NCBI RefSeq assembly: GCF_030445035.2
Contig: NC_080683.1
Coordinates: 95,131,675-95,195,674, forward strand
Length of the DNA stretch: 64,000 nucleotides
Direction: 5' to 3'
Source of the DNA: Dasypus novemcinctus
Lineage: Eukaryota > Chordata > Mammalia > Cingulata > Dasypodidae
Positions 45,400 through 58,322 of this stretch are shown piece by piece (position 1 is the stretch's first letter; the number at the start of each line of letters is the position of its first letter). A program made the position numbers and the translations under genes. Under the pieces are notes generated by a model, which saw only the letters and a list, made by a program, of their open reading frames with translations, was not told the origin of the DNA and did not search any database.

Positions 45400-45901
45400 T
45401 GGTTCCTTTGTCAAGTGCATCCATTTCACCCCAGGTGGTTAGTATAAACCAGTTGATGTATGGCATGTTCCTGAACTCCGAACCTTGAGGTTGCTATTGG
45501 TGTTAGGTGGATGAAGGTCTCAGGCTGGCCCAATCAGATTGACTAGAAGTACTTACATTTGATGGTTCCGGAGTGGGGGTGGTGGGAAATTCTCTCTTTC
45601 TCCTGCTGGATTTGAACAAGGAAACAGCCATCTTGCTACTGATTGCTACTAGCAGCCACTTATGACCATGAAGAAAACCAGCCTTACGATGACACTGTTG
45701 ATGAGGACAGCAGAGTGGAGAAAGAGAAGGTACCTAAGTCCTTGAAGAAACTGTTGAACAACCGACTGCATTGCCAAAGCCTCGGAGCTTGCCCTCTCAC
45801 TAGACTTTCATTATGGGGAGTAATAGATATTCTGTCTGTTTTAGCCAGCTTGATTTGGGGTTTATTTTACTTGCAATTGGAAAGCATCCTTAACTGATAC
45901 A
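45400..45901 (+). repeat. LTR relic (class III/MaLR-like)
   Basis: The 3' part reads AGCCACTTATGACCATGAAG near 45653, a central GACAGCAGAGTGGAG, CTAGACTTTCATTATG, then GTTTTAGCCAGCTTGATTTG near 45838 and the end CCTTAACTGATACA (45888-45901). The terminal ACA and the conserved order indicate an LTR. The 5' boundary is not clear and I could not find a target duplication. The 84-codon frame inside is incidental. Confidence 0.5.
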
Positions 45902-46224
45902 CCCACCTCTCTCACTTTGCCCTGAAACTGATGACCGCCTCTAAATACCAGTCAGGATCCTTTCATCTCTTTCAGTTCGACACTTCTGTTAAGGAAGAGC
46001 AGAGGCAGGATTGCTCCAGTCTAAAGTGGAGGGCTGGTTTGCCCAGAATATAGATCCACAGAGGGTAGAAGGAAGAGGCTGTTGTGACTTGTAGAAGTCA
46101 TGGATATCCACATCAGTCTGTAGTATAACCAGAAGGCACCTTTTATAATCTTTAACTGGTCTGGATTAGAAAATGATATTGAGAAGATTGGAGTGCTGGG
46201 TGAAAGGCTACTTCCATCATGTCA

Positions 46225-46790
46225 CTCATTTATTCATTTGTTCAGTGAGCATTTATTCTATGCCTGCTTTGTGACAGGCTTGTGCTGGGAACTGTGTATA
46301 TGAAAGAATTCACATGGTACAATGAAGAACAATGGAAGAACCTGGTCTACAGGATTAGGGAAGGCATTTGAGCATGTGCCAGCCAAGCTGACGCCTGGAT
46401 GATGTGGAAGACTTATCCAGAATAAAGAGAGGAGATGGCAGTGTGGTTGTAGGGAATAATATTTCAGGTAGAGGAGCCAATGTTTTGTATATTACTGGAA
46501 ATGAGTTAAGTTCAGAAGGCTGTGGCCACATTTGAGAGGAAGAGAGGTATAAGAAGCTGGAGCAGTACATAGTAGCCAGATCATACTGGACCTTGGAAGT
46601 CTTTTAGGAGTATATGCTTTATCATAGGAGCACTGAATAGCATGGGAGTCTCTAAGCAGAAGTGTAACATGACTGATTGTATTTTTATAAGATCTGACTG
46701 ACTGTAGTATAGACAGTGAATTGGAGGACAACATGACTGATGCAAGGAGTCTGGCTGGGAGGCAGTGACAGGACAAATAGGAAGTTACGA
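46225..46790 (-). repeat. L2 LINE relic, antisense
   Basis: L2 3' end in antisense: CATTTATTCTATGCCTGCTT (46250-46269), GGGAAGGCATTTGAGC near 46358, GAGCCAATGTTTTG, then GCCAGATCATACTGGACCTT near 46575 and GTGTAACATGACTGATTGTA near 46662. Confidence 0.6.
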
Positions 46791-46869
46791 TGTACTCTTA
46801 ACCTCACATCTCTGAAACTATGGGTGTCTATTTGTAATTACTACATAAGAACAAGGCTAAGAGTAAGCC

Positions 46870-47060
46870 TTTGATTTCATTTTGCATGAGTTCAGACAAG
46901 TTACCTAAACTCTCTGAGCTTTAGTTTTGTCACCTCTGAAATTTCAATAAGAACATCTACCTTACAGGGGTATTGAGGAGGATTAAATAAGATAATACAT
47001 CTGTGGCTCTTGGATCCATGCCTGAAACCTGTTATCCATTATAATTATTATTATTTAGGC
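46870..47060 (+). repeat. MIR SINE
   Basis: CAAGTTACCTAAACTCTCTG (46898), GAGCTTTAGTTTTGTCACCT, GAGGAGGATTAAATAAGATA (46974) and AATACATCTGTGGCTC: a sense MIR without its tRNA head. Confidence 0.72.
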
Positions 47061-48734
47061 TAATAAGCATCTAAAGATGAGACACAGGAACAAAGAGAGA
47101 GGAAGAGCTTTTTGAGTTCGATCAGAGTTTGAGAGTTGAGATTCACTTGAAAATCATGAAGCAAGTATAGTTATGGTACTATCATGTTTTCCTTAGAGTA
47201 GGACTTGTATTTATTGTGTAGGCAACACATTTGTAATAATTCTTGCTTCTGGGAGAAGCAGAAGTAGAAATCAGAACAGAAAGTAATAGTAGAAGGTGTG
47301 CTTATTTTTGGTTCAGGAGAAAAGGAGAGAAGGTATTGAATGGACAGGGTGGGACAAGAAGGAGCTCTGGTCCACATCATCCAGGTTTCTTTTTCCAGGA
47401 GAACATTTTCCACGGTGAGAACATTCTGCAGAGACACACTTGGAAGCTCTGGATGGAAAGCAGGAGTACCCTTAGAGGGTGGAGACTTTTGCCATCCCCA
47501 CCCCCCACCCCCACCCCATAGAATAGTGCCTGCCATATGGCAGATATTGTATTCAACAGAAAGCTGTTGGATGAATGACTGAAAGAGAGAGCAAATGGAT
47601 GGGTGTGCTCCCACCAAGCTTCAGTTTTGGGGGCAAAATTTCTGCTTGGGTCATCGGCACATACTGGTTTGGGTTAATGAATCCTTCCAGTAGCTGCCTA
47701 CAAAGCAGTCATTAGAGAAACTAATCAGAGAAGCTAATCAATGGCTGATGAACTGATTCATGAAGATAGATTTCTCAAACCAGAGTTTGAAAGAAAAGAA
47801 AGGATTCTTTCCTAGGGCTGTGTAAGCTGCTAATTTTAGTCGCAGGTGTTAATAGCTTTGAAGAGTTTTTTGGCAGGGTTTCCTTCCCTTCCCATTTCAT
47901 CCAAAATATGTAACTTTCATCCCTTCCATTCCAGAAACAGGTTCCTTTGTGAGGGTTTTCTAAGTAGAAAAGGGGATTGTCAGAAAGAAAAATCAAGAAA
48001 ATATATATGAAGTGCTTAGCATGGAACCTGGACCCAGAATTGATGGACTGTACATAAGAGTGAAATGTAGAAATACCCATTCACAGATTGGGTGAGGAAG
48101 GAGGTGGCAGGGAGACATTACACCCTACTGAATTTGAAGAAAATTTCTCTGCATCACTAGAGATAATGTGTTGCTTTCATCTTCCTAAGTCTGCATCAAT
48201 TCCTGTACCCAGAACCTTGGATTATAATTTTATATGTCAATACTTATTAATTAGGGAAGAGCCAATCAGATTTTTTTGGTGTGTATGGATTGTTTAAAAA
48301 CAACCCCACTCAAAATAATCAGTGAAAACTTAATTTAATACTTTGAAAAACAGGAGCTTAGGAGAACAATACAGTACACAGTGCTGAGATGAACCTTCAT
48401 ATCCTATGATCAGTTTCTAATTTCATCTACTCTAGGGCTTGGTAGACTGTAAGCCATCAATATCTGTTGGCTCCATGTTTGTGTGCTCCACTGTGAGATG
48501 CCTGAGTTGGGTCTTAGATGAAGACAGCCTGGATATTTCTTGCATTTTAGACTGCAGTTGTGGAAGCTGACCTAGTGACTCGGTCCAGTGAGCTGTACAG
48601 AGTCTGCAGTTAGCAGTCGCATTCTGTCCAGTACTGCAAAAGGATTGGGGAACAGCTTAACAGTTGTGATGATGACGATGGCTTTGATAGTGGTGAGGGT
48701 GATGGAATTAGCGATGTTGATAGCTCTCAGATGT
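47061..48734. other. Intron 1, no gene recognised
   Basis: Contains the C-rich tract at 47494-47519. The 148-codon minus-strand frame at 47171-47617 has no recognisable domain and crosses the low-complexity tract. Confidence 0.4.
47494..47519 (-). repeat. C-rich tract (G-quadruplex candidate on the minus strand)
   Basis: CCCCACCCCCCACCCCCACC in 47497-47516, four runs of C separated by single A; the complement fits a tight G-quadruplex. It overlaps no recognised gene. Confidence 0.7.
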
Positions 48735-48935
48735 TCTGGAATTACTATGTATCAGTCACTCTACCAAGAGCTTTACATGCATTATCCTGTTTAGCCTCAC
48801 AAAACCTTCATCCACAGTTTAACAATGAAGATGTTGAGCCAGAGAAGTCTGCTAAATTGCTCAAGGTCACGTAAATACTGAGTGGCATTGCTAGAGCTTG
48901 AACTTAATTTGGTTCTGAAGCCCTTGTGCTTATAA
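48735..48935 (-). repeat. MIR SINE, antisense
   Basis: ATTACTATGTATCAGTCACT, AAGAGCTTTACATGCATTAT (48767), GCTCAAGGTCACGTAAATAC (48858) and GCATTGCTAGAGCTTGAACT give the MIR order in complement. Confidence 0.7.
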
Positions 48936-49062
48936 GGGCCTATATTAGTTGGTACCATTTTGTTTCCTCCCAGTGATAGAAACCTAACTCAAGTTGGGAT
49001 AGCACACATGCAATTTATTGTCTCATGTCCTTAGGAAGTACAAGGTGACCAGCTTTAGTTAG

Positions 49063-49765
49063 GGGCTTGTGGCAGTTTGGTATTGTTTATGAATTCCAAA
49101 AATAGATATTGGATGGTGTTTATAAACTGGTCTGTTCCTTTGGGAATACTAGATTATATTACATTCAGAGGTTTTACTTTTACTTGGTTAAATTGTGATT
49201 AAGGCTTTCATTTGGCCACCATCAGTAAGACATCAAGTCCCTCTTGGTGGGTGAGGACTCACAGAGAAAATGACAAAGCAGAGGAGACAGTTTGAGTTTT
49301 GATGCTGGAGCTCCAGGAAGTAAATGCACAGAGAAGGAAGGAGGACACAGAGGAAGAGAGATAGCTCCTCAGACAGGATCCTACTGCCCCAGAAAGAGAG
49401 ATGAGACATTCACCTGATAGTTTGCAGCTGCAGAGACCAGAGACCTGGGCAGCCAAGCCTGGAGAGAAATGAGCCCTGGGAGAGAGATGAGATTTATCCC
49501 AGCCTACTGCTTATATTGGAAGAAGCTGGGACCATGGAGTCTTAAAAGGAAAAAGGAAGGCCGAACCCTTGCTGACATTGCCTGCCATCTTGCTCCAATG
49601 CGTGGCCAATGACTTTGGGTGAGAAAGTACCTCTTATGGTACCTGGAGTTGGACTGTTTAGGGCCTTTTACTGTAAGCTTCTACCTCAAATAAATACCCT
49701 TTATAAAACCCAAAAGAGTTCTGGTACTTTGCATCATCTCCCCTGTGGCTGACTAATACAGGGCT
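49063..49765 (+). mobile_element. Solo LTR with 5-bp TSD (class III ERV-like)
   Basis: A 693-bp unit (49068-49760) that starts TGTGGCAG and ends TAATACA, flanked by GGGCT at 49063-49067 and 49761-49765. A polyadenylation signal (AATAAA near 49688) and the order GGTACTTTGC...CTGACTAATACA are like MaLR/ERVL LTRs; 5-bp duplications suit class III. No internal viral genes remain, as expected after recombination between two LTRs. The frame at 49259-49456 (minus) lies wholly inside it. Confidence 0.78.
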
Positions 49766-50429
49766 GAAAGGATGTTATCATTGGTGTGCTTTGTTGCTCC
49801 ATCTCTTGGATTTATTTATTTCTTCTTAACAATATTCTGCAAGCAGTCTCTATCCATGAGGAAAGCAGGGTTCATATCCTCTGACTCAGTAAGAACCTTA
49901 TAGCAATTCCAGAAAAGGCTTTGCTTGCACTGTGTGCTTATTCCTGTCTAATTTACAGGTCCAAGACCTGCAGCTCTGTGGTTGGGCCCTGCTGGGGTGG
50001 GGGCTGGGTTGAAAGGGTAGGAAGCCAAGAGCCAGGGCATGATGACTGAAAGTTGCATTATAACAGGCAGAGTGAGGGGAGCCATCACCATGCTCTGTCC
50101 TCCAACGTCGACCATTCCTGTGGACTCCTCCTTGGAAGTGACTGGATCACTTGTCACGGTTTGACATTTTCCTAGTGGATGGCAATACCCTGAAGCCATT
50201 TTTGTGGGAGCACCCGTTTTGAGTGCCTTGGCCTGTTTGAAAAGAAAGTCTTTTTTTAACTTTTTCCATTGATTTGAAGCACAGGACCTTTGCAAACTTG
50301 CTTTTCCAAATCTTAATGCTAAAGTAGCTTCTCAGTAGCTACCTAAACAGCAAAGGCACAGTGTTAGGGAAGGTAATGGTGTGGTTTAATGCTTATATCA
50401 CGGCTTCCTTTCTAACTGCTCATCACAGA

Positions 50430-50605
50430 CCGACCACCTTGCAATGGAGTTTATTTTCTGATCTTACCTTCCTACTAGACTGGGAACTTTTGGGGGCAGG
50501 ACCTAGCCTATTTCTCTTAGTAACTCCCTACACTTTCTAGTAAGATTTCTATTGCAATGGATGCTCAGTAAATACTTTTGAGCCAATGAATGAATCTGAG
50601 TCATT
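50430..50605 (+). repeat. L2 3' tail
   Basis: Sense L2 end: CCTACTAGACTGGGAACTTT (50471), GGGGGCAGGACCTAGCC, ATTGCAATGGATGCTCAGTA (50551), AATACTTTTGAGCCAATGAA. Confidence 0.7.
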
Positions 50606-50659
50606 ACAGAGTAAAATAATCCATTGTGTGCTGCACTCAGAGAATTTTCGAGAGTAATT

Positions 50660-50862
50660 TTCTAAAAAGGCACAGCACAGAGGAGGGGTTATGGGCCCTG
50701 GCTCTAGGTCAGACCTGCCTGGGTTTGAATCCTTTACCCTTTCACCCTCCTAACCTTTATATGCTCCTCTACCAGATGGAGATTATAATAGTATTGTCCC
50801 CACAGAGATGGTCTGAGAATATATTGTACGCACCTGGCCCACTATTAGTATTCAGTAAACAT
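50660..50862 (+). repeat. MIR SINE, nearly full
   Basis: Includes the tRNA-derived head: GTTATGGGCCCTGGCTCTAG (50688) and B-box-like TGGGTTTGAATCC (50720-50732), then GATGGAGATTATAATAGTAT (50776) and TATTCAGTAAAC at the end. Sense. Confidence 0.72.
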
Positions 50863-51974
50863 TAGTTTACTGTTTTGTTTTTGTTACTAGGAAGTTAACA
50901 GGCCCTGTTTGAACCTGGCAAGCATTTACTTTGGTTATACTCATAACAGTGCCTCTCTCACATATCAGAATTTAGGTCTGTTCTTGCTTGCAATGCAAAA
51001 TAAAGAAATGTCTTTCAGATTATAGTTTGCTCTTTTTTTTTTTCTGACATTAGTGTATATCTCAGTAAAGCTGCTAACACTGCCACCACAACCACTACCA
51101 ATACTAGTGTGCAAGTGGTTGTTCTCCTTAGGATCCCGGTCTCAGGAATTTGGCATGGTAAAGCTGTGGCTGGTTCATCTCAACGATGCCCAAAGATGTT
51201 CTTCTTCAAGTCACCCAATCTATTTTCGCTGTGAACGTGGCCCATTTCTCTCTAAGCTGATTAATCATCGACTAATGGATTAAACCCTATCATGTTCATT
51301 CTCTTATGGTTTAGTCACTTCCTGGCTTGTCATTTGACAGTCTTTCATTCCGTTTGCATCCAAGTCTGCCAGAGAGAGCGAGTGAGGGGAAGGCAGTGTG
51401 CGTGCTGGGGCTTCCCTAGAATTTACTTTGGATTTTGCGACAGCGGGAAGGACTGATGCACCTGGCATAGATCTTTAGCGTTGCCACATGCATTGCAGAC
51501 AAAGGACAAAGACAAAGGATCTGCTTAATTCTTGGGGCTGTTTTTAAGAAACTATGGCTAGAGAGGTTTCTCCAGATTGAGCCCTGAAAATGCTCTGGAT
51601 TTTCAATATTTTTGCCCTAATACATTTCAACTTTTTTTCCCTCAACTGTTAGCATCCCTTTTTCACAAAGATGAAAACAGACATAGAAATTTTAAGATAA
51701 AGTAGGAGAGCTTAGATTTGAATTCAGACTGTTAGGATTTAGAGTCTATTATCTTAACTATCACACTGTACAAAGAGCATAAAAACAAAACAAAGAAGCA
51801 AATAAAAATCTTTTAAAACTCATTATGGTCCCTACCCAGATGAATTTACTTTCTGTACCCAAATCCGAGATTAAAAAAACTAGATGAACCAAATCTAAGA
51901 AAGATTGAAGCTTTTTTACTGGGTAGGCCAAGATATCCAAGTCCTTCTTCTTCCTCCTCTTCGCCTTTTTTTTT

Positions 51975-52540
51975 TTTTTTAAAGCTTGGGATTCACTGTG
52001 TAGAATAGTAGTACCATGAATTTTTTATTTTCATTTTTTATTCTGTTACCATATATACAATCCAACATTTCCCCTTTTAATCATATTCATATATATATAT
52101 TTCAGTGCTGTTAACTGCATTCACAAAATTGTGTTATTATCACCACCATCCACTGCCAAAATATTTCCATCATTCCAAATAGGAACCCTGTACATTGTAA
52201 GCCTTAACGTCCCATGCCCTGTCCCCACCCTGTACCCTGGTAACCCATATTCTAGAATCTGACTCTATATGAGTTTGCTTATTCCAGTTATTTCAAATCA
52301 GTGAGATCATGCAATACTTGTTCTTTTGTGTCTAGCTTATTTCACTCAGCATGGTATCCTCAAGGTTCATCCATGTTGTCACATGTATCAGGACTTCATT
52401 CCTTTTTTACAGCTAAGTAATATTCCATCATTTGTATATACCACATGTTATTTATCCATTCATCGGTTGATGGACACTTGGGTTGCTTCCACCTTTTGGT
52501 AATTGTTAATAACCAATGAACACTGGTGTGCAATGTTCTT
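51975..52540 (-). mobile_element. 5'-truncated L1, antisense
   Basis: Begins after a T-run. The 3' UTR (AACATTTCCCCTTTTAATCA near 52063; CACCACCATCCACTGCC) leads to the C-terminus of ORF2 at the right: the minus-strand peptide includes QPKCPSTDEWINNMWYIQ. It ends about 52515, where the text departs from L1. Confidence 0.75.
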
Positions 52541-55154
52541 TGTGAGTCCCTGCCAATCGCTTCATTTTTAAAAACTTGGTTTGTGGTACAAATTAGTACT
52601 GCCAAACCATGTCTCCTTAAGGATGATGTGAAGTTTTCAGGAAATGAAAAGACTTCCCAAATTTGCAGTAACTGGTGGTTGATTTTCATTTTCCTTTGTA
52701 GTGGGCTGGCAAATGTGCAGTTTAGAAGACACGCATAGGTATATGGTTGGGTTTCCAGGGCTGGGTGATCCAGCAGTTTCCCCAGGACCCATCCTCTGTG
52801 CTTTGACATTACTAGCCTCCTGCTTCTAGAAGTTACTCTTCAGAAAACAAGTGGCAACAAAACAAATTTCTTATGTTCACTTTACTATGGTTCTAAGAAC
52901 AAGCTCAGAACTTGTTTGATTTCTGCTTTTTGTGCTTCATAAAAGGAATTGCACAGGGACTTCTGATTTTGGTGAAAAGAATCTGATGCAGTTTGAGATA
53001 TGTCACAGGTGTGGATATAAGCACTTATTTCTTTACGATAATCAATTCATTTCCTCCCTTTTTCACTCATATTGCTTCTTGGACACACATACATTGTGAG
53101 GAGTTATACATATTGTGTATTTACACCTTATTACTTTCTCAATGCATACATATCACACCATATTCAGTATTTAGACCTCTATCCCACCTGTTTTCTCCTT
53201 CCCACCCCTGCAACCAAAAGCAACCCTATGAAGCACTCCAAATTGTATTGTCTTAGAGTAGCGAATTATCTTTAAAATGAGATCACACTTAAGGGACTCC
53301 CATTTCCTTTTAAGCAGGGATTTTTTTTAGAAGAAGTTATACCACATTCCCAGTATTTTTGAGTCAGCATAGATGTCTTGTGATGCAGTAGTTGCCATAG
53401 TAATTAATGAAGAATATAAATCCATGTAAATTACCCAAAACACTAGTTAGAATTGCTCCTTGGGCACCTTGGTTTTTAAGAAGTTAAAAAAAAGAGAGAT
53501 TGTTCTTCTCCTTTTCTCATTCATGGAAAGGATAGAGAAAGCTGCTTTTGTGCTCTGATTGCCCTGTCCTCTCCCTTCCCACTGGCAAGTGCCAGAAGGT
53601 TGAACAGCAGTTAGGCAAGCACTGTACAGGACAGAGAGGGCTCTTGTGATAACAAATTGCAAAATACACTTGGGCATGGTGAGGTCCATCCCTTTATGAA
53701 TATTCTGCATTCAGATTCCAAATAGCCAGTGCACTTTCTAGGACCCCACGCCAGAGCTCAGAGCTCAGGGCTCGCTGCTTTGGCATAAGTTCTGCTTTTC
53801 CTGACCTATGTCTTCTTTCAAATTCAAGTAGAATTTACCACTGATTTCTATTCAATGGGAATAATAAAAGTGGAAATTATTTTGAAGGTTGACTGTTGAG
53901 CAGGGGTCTGCTGAGACAGAGCAAGGCATTGTGGAGGAAAATTCATGAACTACAGAAAAGGGACTCACAAGGAGAAGGAGCAGTTTAAGGGTGACTTCAG
54001 AAATTTAAATTATGCTGAGCAGTTGCCATTTGGCACCAAGGATAGGTTTCATCTTTTTAACTGCTCCTTTTAGGGCAAAACTCATATCTTCCTATCCTTT
54101 TAAAGACAGTTCTCCGTCATCCCTCAGAAGTATGGTTGGCATACAGAGCCATTTGTGATTGAGAGAATTTTTTCTAGAATGGCTCATGGAAACAATTGAA
54201 TATAGTGGAGGCATTTTTTAGCTAGAAAAAATTCAGGGTATCATATTAAGATAATAGTCTATGGCAGTATTGAGGAGACAAATTTGATAAGGGTTTCTCA
54301 ATAATTAGTAAAGCTATATTTTTAGATAAATTAATAGCTATAAATAGCAACCTCAATAATTCATGTGCTTTACCTCACTTTATAGAAGATATTTTTAAAA
54401 GTCACTTGTGAAGTGAATTCTAATCTCAGTAAATGCCAAGTTACTTTTGGTTGAATTCAGTCACAGTCATGAAATTTATAGTTTATTATTTTGGGACAAT
54501 ATTTGGCCTTACCAGATAACAAATGTAAGAGCACACCAACCCTTTCTATATCAAATCTCAGTGAAAATGATTTTTCCTGATATTTTTGTTCAAAAACTTT
54601 CAAGATATGAAATTTCTTCATGTTTGATTCAACTGTAAGATACAGAGCAGAACTCAGTGTCACAATTTAACCTGACAGAGCCCTTTGACGTGAAAACTTG
54701 CCTAGATACTCTCAAATATCTTCCATACAAATTGTCCACCAAGAAAACCTATTACTGTATTCTATTGGACTGATTTTACTCTGTGGTAGATATACTGCCT
54801 TTCTTCTTGCCTCCTTTCAATAGCCCTTGCATTAAACAATTCTGCGTACAGCTTTTTAATTTTTTCAGTGTTTTAGTCAATGAATTTCTAGCCATAATTG
54901 TAGCCATAGAAAGGGGAGGGGTTTAGGATCAATTATAGTAACTATTCCAGATAAAGGGTGATGTAATTAAATTTTTTTAAAAATCAATCTATGTTGACCT
55001 CCTATAAGAAAGAGTTACTCTCTCAGCTTACTGTTGTCCAAATAGTTTCACTATCAATCATTGCAGTTAGCTGCTATTGTGTTTTCTCCCTCACTCCTCA
55101 CAGTTTTTTTCTGATTGTGTGACCAGTGTAGATCATGTGATTAAGTTACAGGAA
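52541..55154. other. Intron 1, no feature recognised
   Basis: Mostly unique AT-rich sequence. Peptides from the frames here show no domain. Confidence 0.4.
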
Positions 55155-55378
55155 CTAATACTTTATGAGCATCTATTAAGTGCTGGCACTGTGCATCTGA
55201 TTTAATCTGCACAACAGGATTTTGGGGTAGCCATTACCAACTCCATTTCAACAGATAAGGAACTGGGGTGCAGAGAAGTTATGCAAGTTGTTCAAGCTCA
55301 TGTGGACAATACTGTAGTTGAGATTCAAACCAAGGACTGGTTTAGTACAAAGCCCTTGCTACTTCCCTGCCCAGTGAT
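55155..55378 (-). repeat. MIR SINE, antisense
   Basis: CATCTATTAAGTGCTGGCAC (55171), TTTAATCTGCACAACAGGAT, GGAACTGGGGTGCAGAGAAG (55259), ATTCAAACCAAGGACTGGTT (55323, the complement of the B-box region). A nearly full copy. Confidence 0.78.
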
Positions 55379-56375
55379 TTTCAAACATTTTAGGCAGTAG
55401 AATTCTTTTGGTTTTCAATGAAATCTTATCTGGAACAGCAACTTTATATCCAACTGATAAGAAGCAATGACCAAGTACCTCGGATACATTATTTTCCTTT
55501 GGTGGAAAACACATCATGGCTAGTGTAAGCCTTGAAGCACCTCCTCAGAGCGTGAGCATTGTGGGGCTCTGTGGGAAACCTCTGCCTGGGTAGGCTGCCT
55601 GCACCTGCCCAGAACAGTGCTGGGTCTAAGAGGCCAGGAGTCCCTGCAACTTAGAAAATCACACATTTCTCAAATGAGCCTTCAAACAGGCTTATAAATT
55701 AGGTACATGCTCAGTAAGGTAGCAGAGATTTTTGAGTAATTTCAAATGAATATAGTAGTTTTCATATTCTAGTTGAAATGTACATATCACTGGGGAAATA
55801 AAGCTCTCAGGGTGCAGGAATTTCATGTCCAGCATGTTTTCCCACGTGAATAACTTTGCTTTTTGATGTCTCCTTTCTTGATTTGACCCATTTTTTTGCC
55901 ATGCCATGAAGTAACTATATTATAACTGTCTAATTTAGTTCAGGGAAGGATCCTAATGATTTCAGTGTTATTTACATTGAAGTTAAGTTAGGGAAGTGAG
56001 CTGGGTTGAGTGCAAAAGTGGCAGTCAGGAATTCTGAGTAGCATTTCTAAGTACTGCTTTCACTTTGGGAAATCATTTAGGAAAGCCACTTTTATCCTGA
56101 TGGGTGATAGAGTTTCCTTTTAACTCTTTACATTTCTTTTTCTCTCTCTTGCTTTTTTTCTCCCAGCCTCTTTCATGAACCTGTTAAACTCGGGGAACCC
56201 AAAGAATTATTTTCCCAGAGGAGGGCAATGCTTGTTACTCAGGGGTAACCCTGGGAGGTAGATTCCGTGAAATGTCTCGTTCTAGGTCTTTTTCCATTTC
56301 CCAAAATTTCCTCCCCTGTTTGACATACAATAGTTTTGCAACCACCATTTAAACAAATATAAGAAGTGATCAGTG

Positions 56376-56637
56376 AAGTCATATCAGCTCGCTGCACCTG
56401 CCTATTGCGCCAGCTCGCCGTCAGGCTTATCCTCTTTAGGAGGCACCAGGAACCTCTAGTCCCTGCTTTATTATGTTTCTCATTATGTTTTTTTTCTTGT
56501 GTCTCTTGTTGTGTCAGTTTGCCATGTCTGCCTGTCGTGCCAGCTTCCTGTCTTCTTTTGGAGGCACCGGGAACCAAAACATGGACCTCCCGTGTGGTAG
56601 GCGGAAGTTCAATCGCTTGAGCAACATCCACTTTCCT
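56376..56637 (-). repeat. DAS-type SINE, composite, tail missing
   Basis: As 42823 but lacking the T-rich tail: CAGCTCGCTGCACCTGCC (56386), first GGAGGCACCAGGAAC unit (cut short), TTGTGTCTCTTGTTGTGTCA (56497), second unit GGAGGCACCGGGAACCAAAA (56561) to CATCCACTTTCC (56634). Either truncated or rearranged. Confidence 0.75.
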
Positions 56638-56719
56638 AGAATTCTTTTAGAGGGTATATATATGTGGTAAGATTTCAAAGTTTTTGCAATTAAAAAAAAA
56701 TAGCCCCTTTTTCTTCCTT

Positions 56720-57270
56720 GAAAGGCTGAGAATAGGTTTTATGCTTAAATTTATTTTACCTTAGTACTTTGAGAATATTTTTCAATTTTCTTTTAGTGTC
56801 TGGTGTTGCCAATGAGAAGTCTAAGGTTAAAATGAATCTTGTTTCTTTGTAGGTAGCCTAGTTTTCTCACTGGAAGCATTTGTGATTCCCTTTTTCCTTG
56901 GTATTCTGAAATTTCACCACATTTTTTCCACTCTTAAAATTCATTCTGCTGAGCACTTGGTAGGCTCTTGGAATTTGAAAAATATGACTTTCTTTAATTC
57001 TGAGAAATCCTTTTTGTTTTCTCTATTCTTTAATTCTGGAATTCCTACTTGGTAGATGTAGGAACTTCAGAACCTTTCACCAATTCCAAACTTTTCTCAC
57101 GTATTTGGCATTTTTTTGGTCCTTTTGCAGGTTTTTGCAGGTCCTATGGTTTTATCTAACTTGCTAATTTTTTTTAAAGCTAGTGTCCATTTTGCTATTC
57201 AGTGTATCTATTGACTTGAAAATTTCTGCAGTCATATATTTATTTCCCAAGAATCTCAAATAAAAAGAAT
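56720..57270 (-). repeat. HAL1/L1-ORF1-like relic, antisense
   Basis: Complement of the region found in HAL1 or L1 ORF1: TTGTTTCTTTGTAGGTAGCC (56839), CTCACTGGAAGCATTTGTG, TAATTCTGAGAAATCC (56995), CTGGAATTCCTACTTGGTAG (57035). Confidence 0.5.
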
Positions 57271-57689
57271 TATTTTATACAACCATGTTGTAGGTTTGGG
57301 TGCAATAGCCTTTCTTATCCTTCTGAGGATATTAATTATATTTCCTTTAAAGTCACCCCCATTAAGTCTGTTTATTTAGATGTTGGTTCTTTTTATTGAA
57401 TTTGATACCCACACATATGGGGTTGGTTTTCTTGAAGTGTTGGGTATTCTTGTGTGTTCTCATCTTTAGAGTTGAGAGTCCTTACTTGCTGCTTGGTAGA
57501 TAATGCTTCTCTTTACTAGACTCTGCCTTCTCTGATGGTGGAGGAGAGCTGGAGTGTGCTGCTGGCATAGTGTTCAAAGGCTCACCTTCTGAATGTGGGG
57601 CCTGTGTTCCTTTTGGGTGCTGACAGCCCAAGTGCTTCTCTATAGTCTACTCTCCATACATGGTGTGTGGGCACAGGGGTGAATGCCGC

Positions 57690-57725
57690 TGATCTTTGGT
57701 GGTGGTGGTTGGTGGTGAGAGGTTG
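57690..57725. repeat. GGT-rich simple tract
   Basis: (GGT)n-type stretch, TGGTGGTGGTGGTTGGTGGT around 57698-57717; low complexity. Confidence 0.6.
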
Positions 57726-58322
57726 TGGAAGGTGGAGAGGGAGGACATACTGAACTGTCACCACCAATTGCTCTGACACTTTCCCCAGTGCTCCTTCCTG
57801 CTACCTTGCCTGACATCTCTGAGTTTTGTGTGTCCTTGACTTGCTCTGACTTTTGCAACTGATATTTCCTCCATATAATCTCAGTTGTGGTTTCTCCCTC
57901 AATATGATTTTGTCAATGTTTGTTAGTTTTGGAAATTCTCAAAATTTCTGTCATTGCCATCCATTCTTGTTTTCTAGCATGGTTGTGAATTTATTCTTTT
58001 TAAAAATAGATTTTTCTGCTATTTTTAGGGAATTGAGGTGAATAGACAAATATAAAAGCATAGTCTGTCCTCATGAACTAATTCCCTACTTTTTTAATTA
58101 GAAAAAGTATACAGTTCTTTTAAACAGTCTTTATATTTTTTAAATGTCCTAGACAAAAATAACCCAGTTCTGGATTTCAAGGCAAGATTTGCGTGGAATC
58201 CTTCATTAATGGCTTCTGTCGGCATCTACATGAACCAATGAATGGATTCCAAATTATTATTGTTACTGTCGTATTTATTAGGATATGGATTATTTTTATC
58301 TTCATAGTTATTAAAATATATT

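Noticed and set aside
47171-47617. 148-codon minus-strand frame
   Set aside because: Crosses a poly-C/G tract and shows no domain; likely chance.
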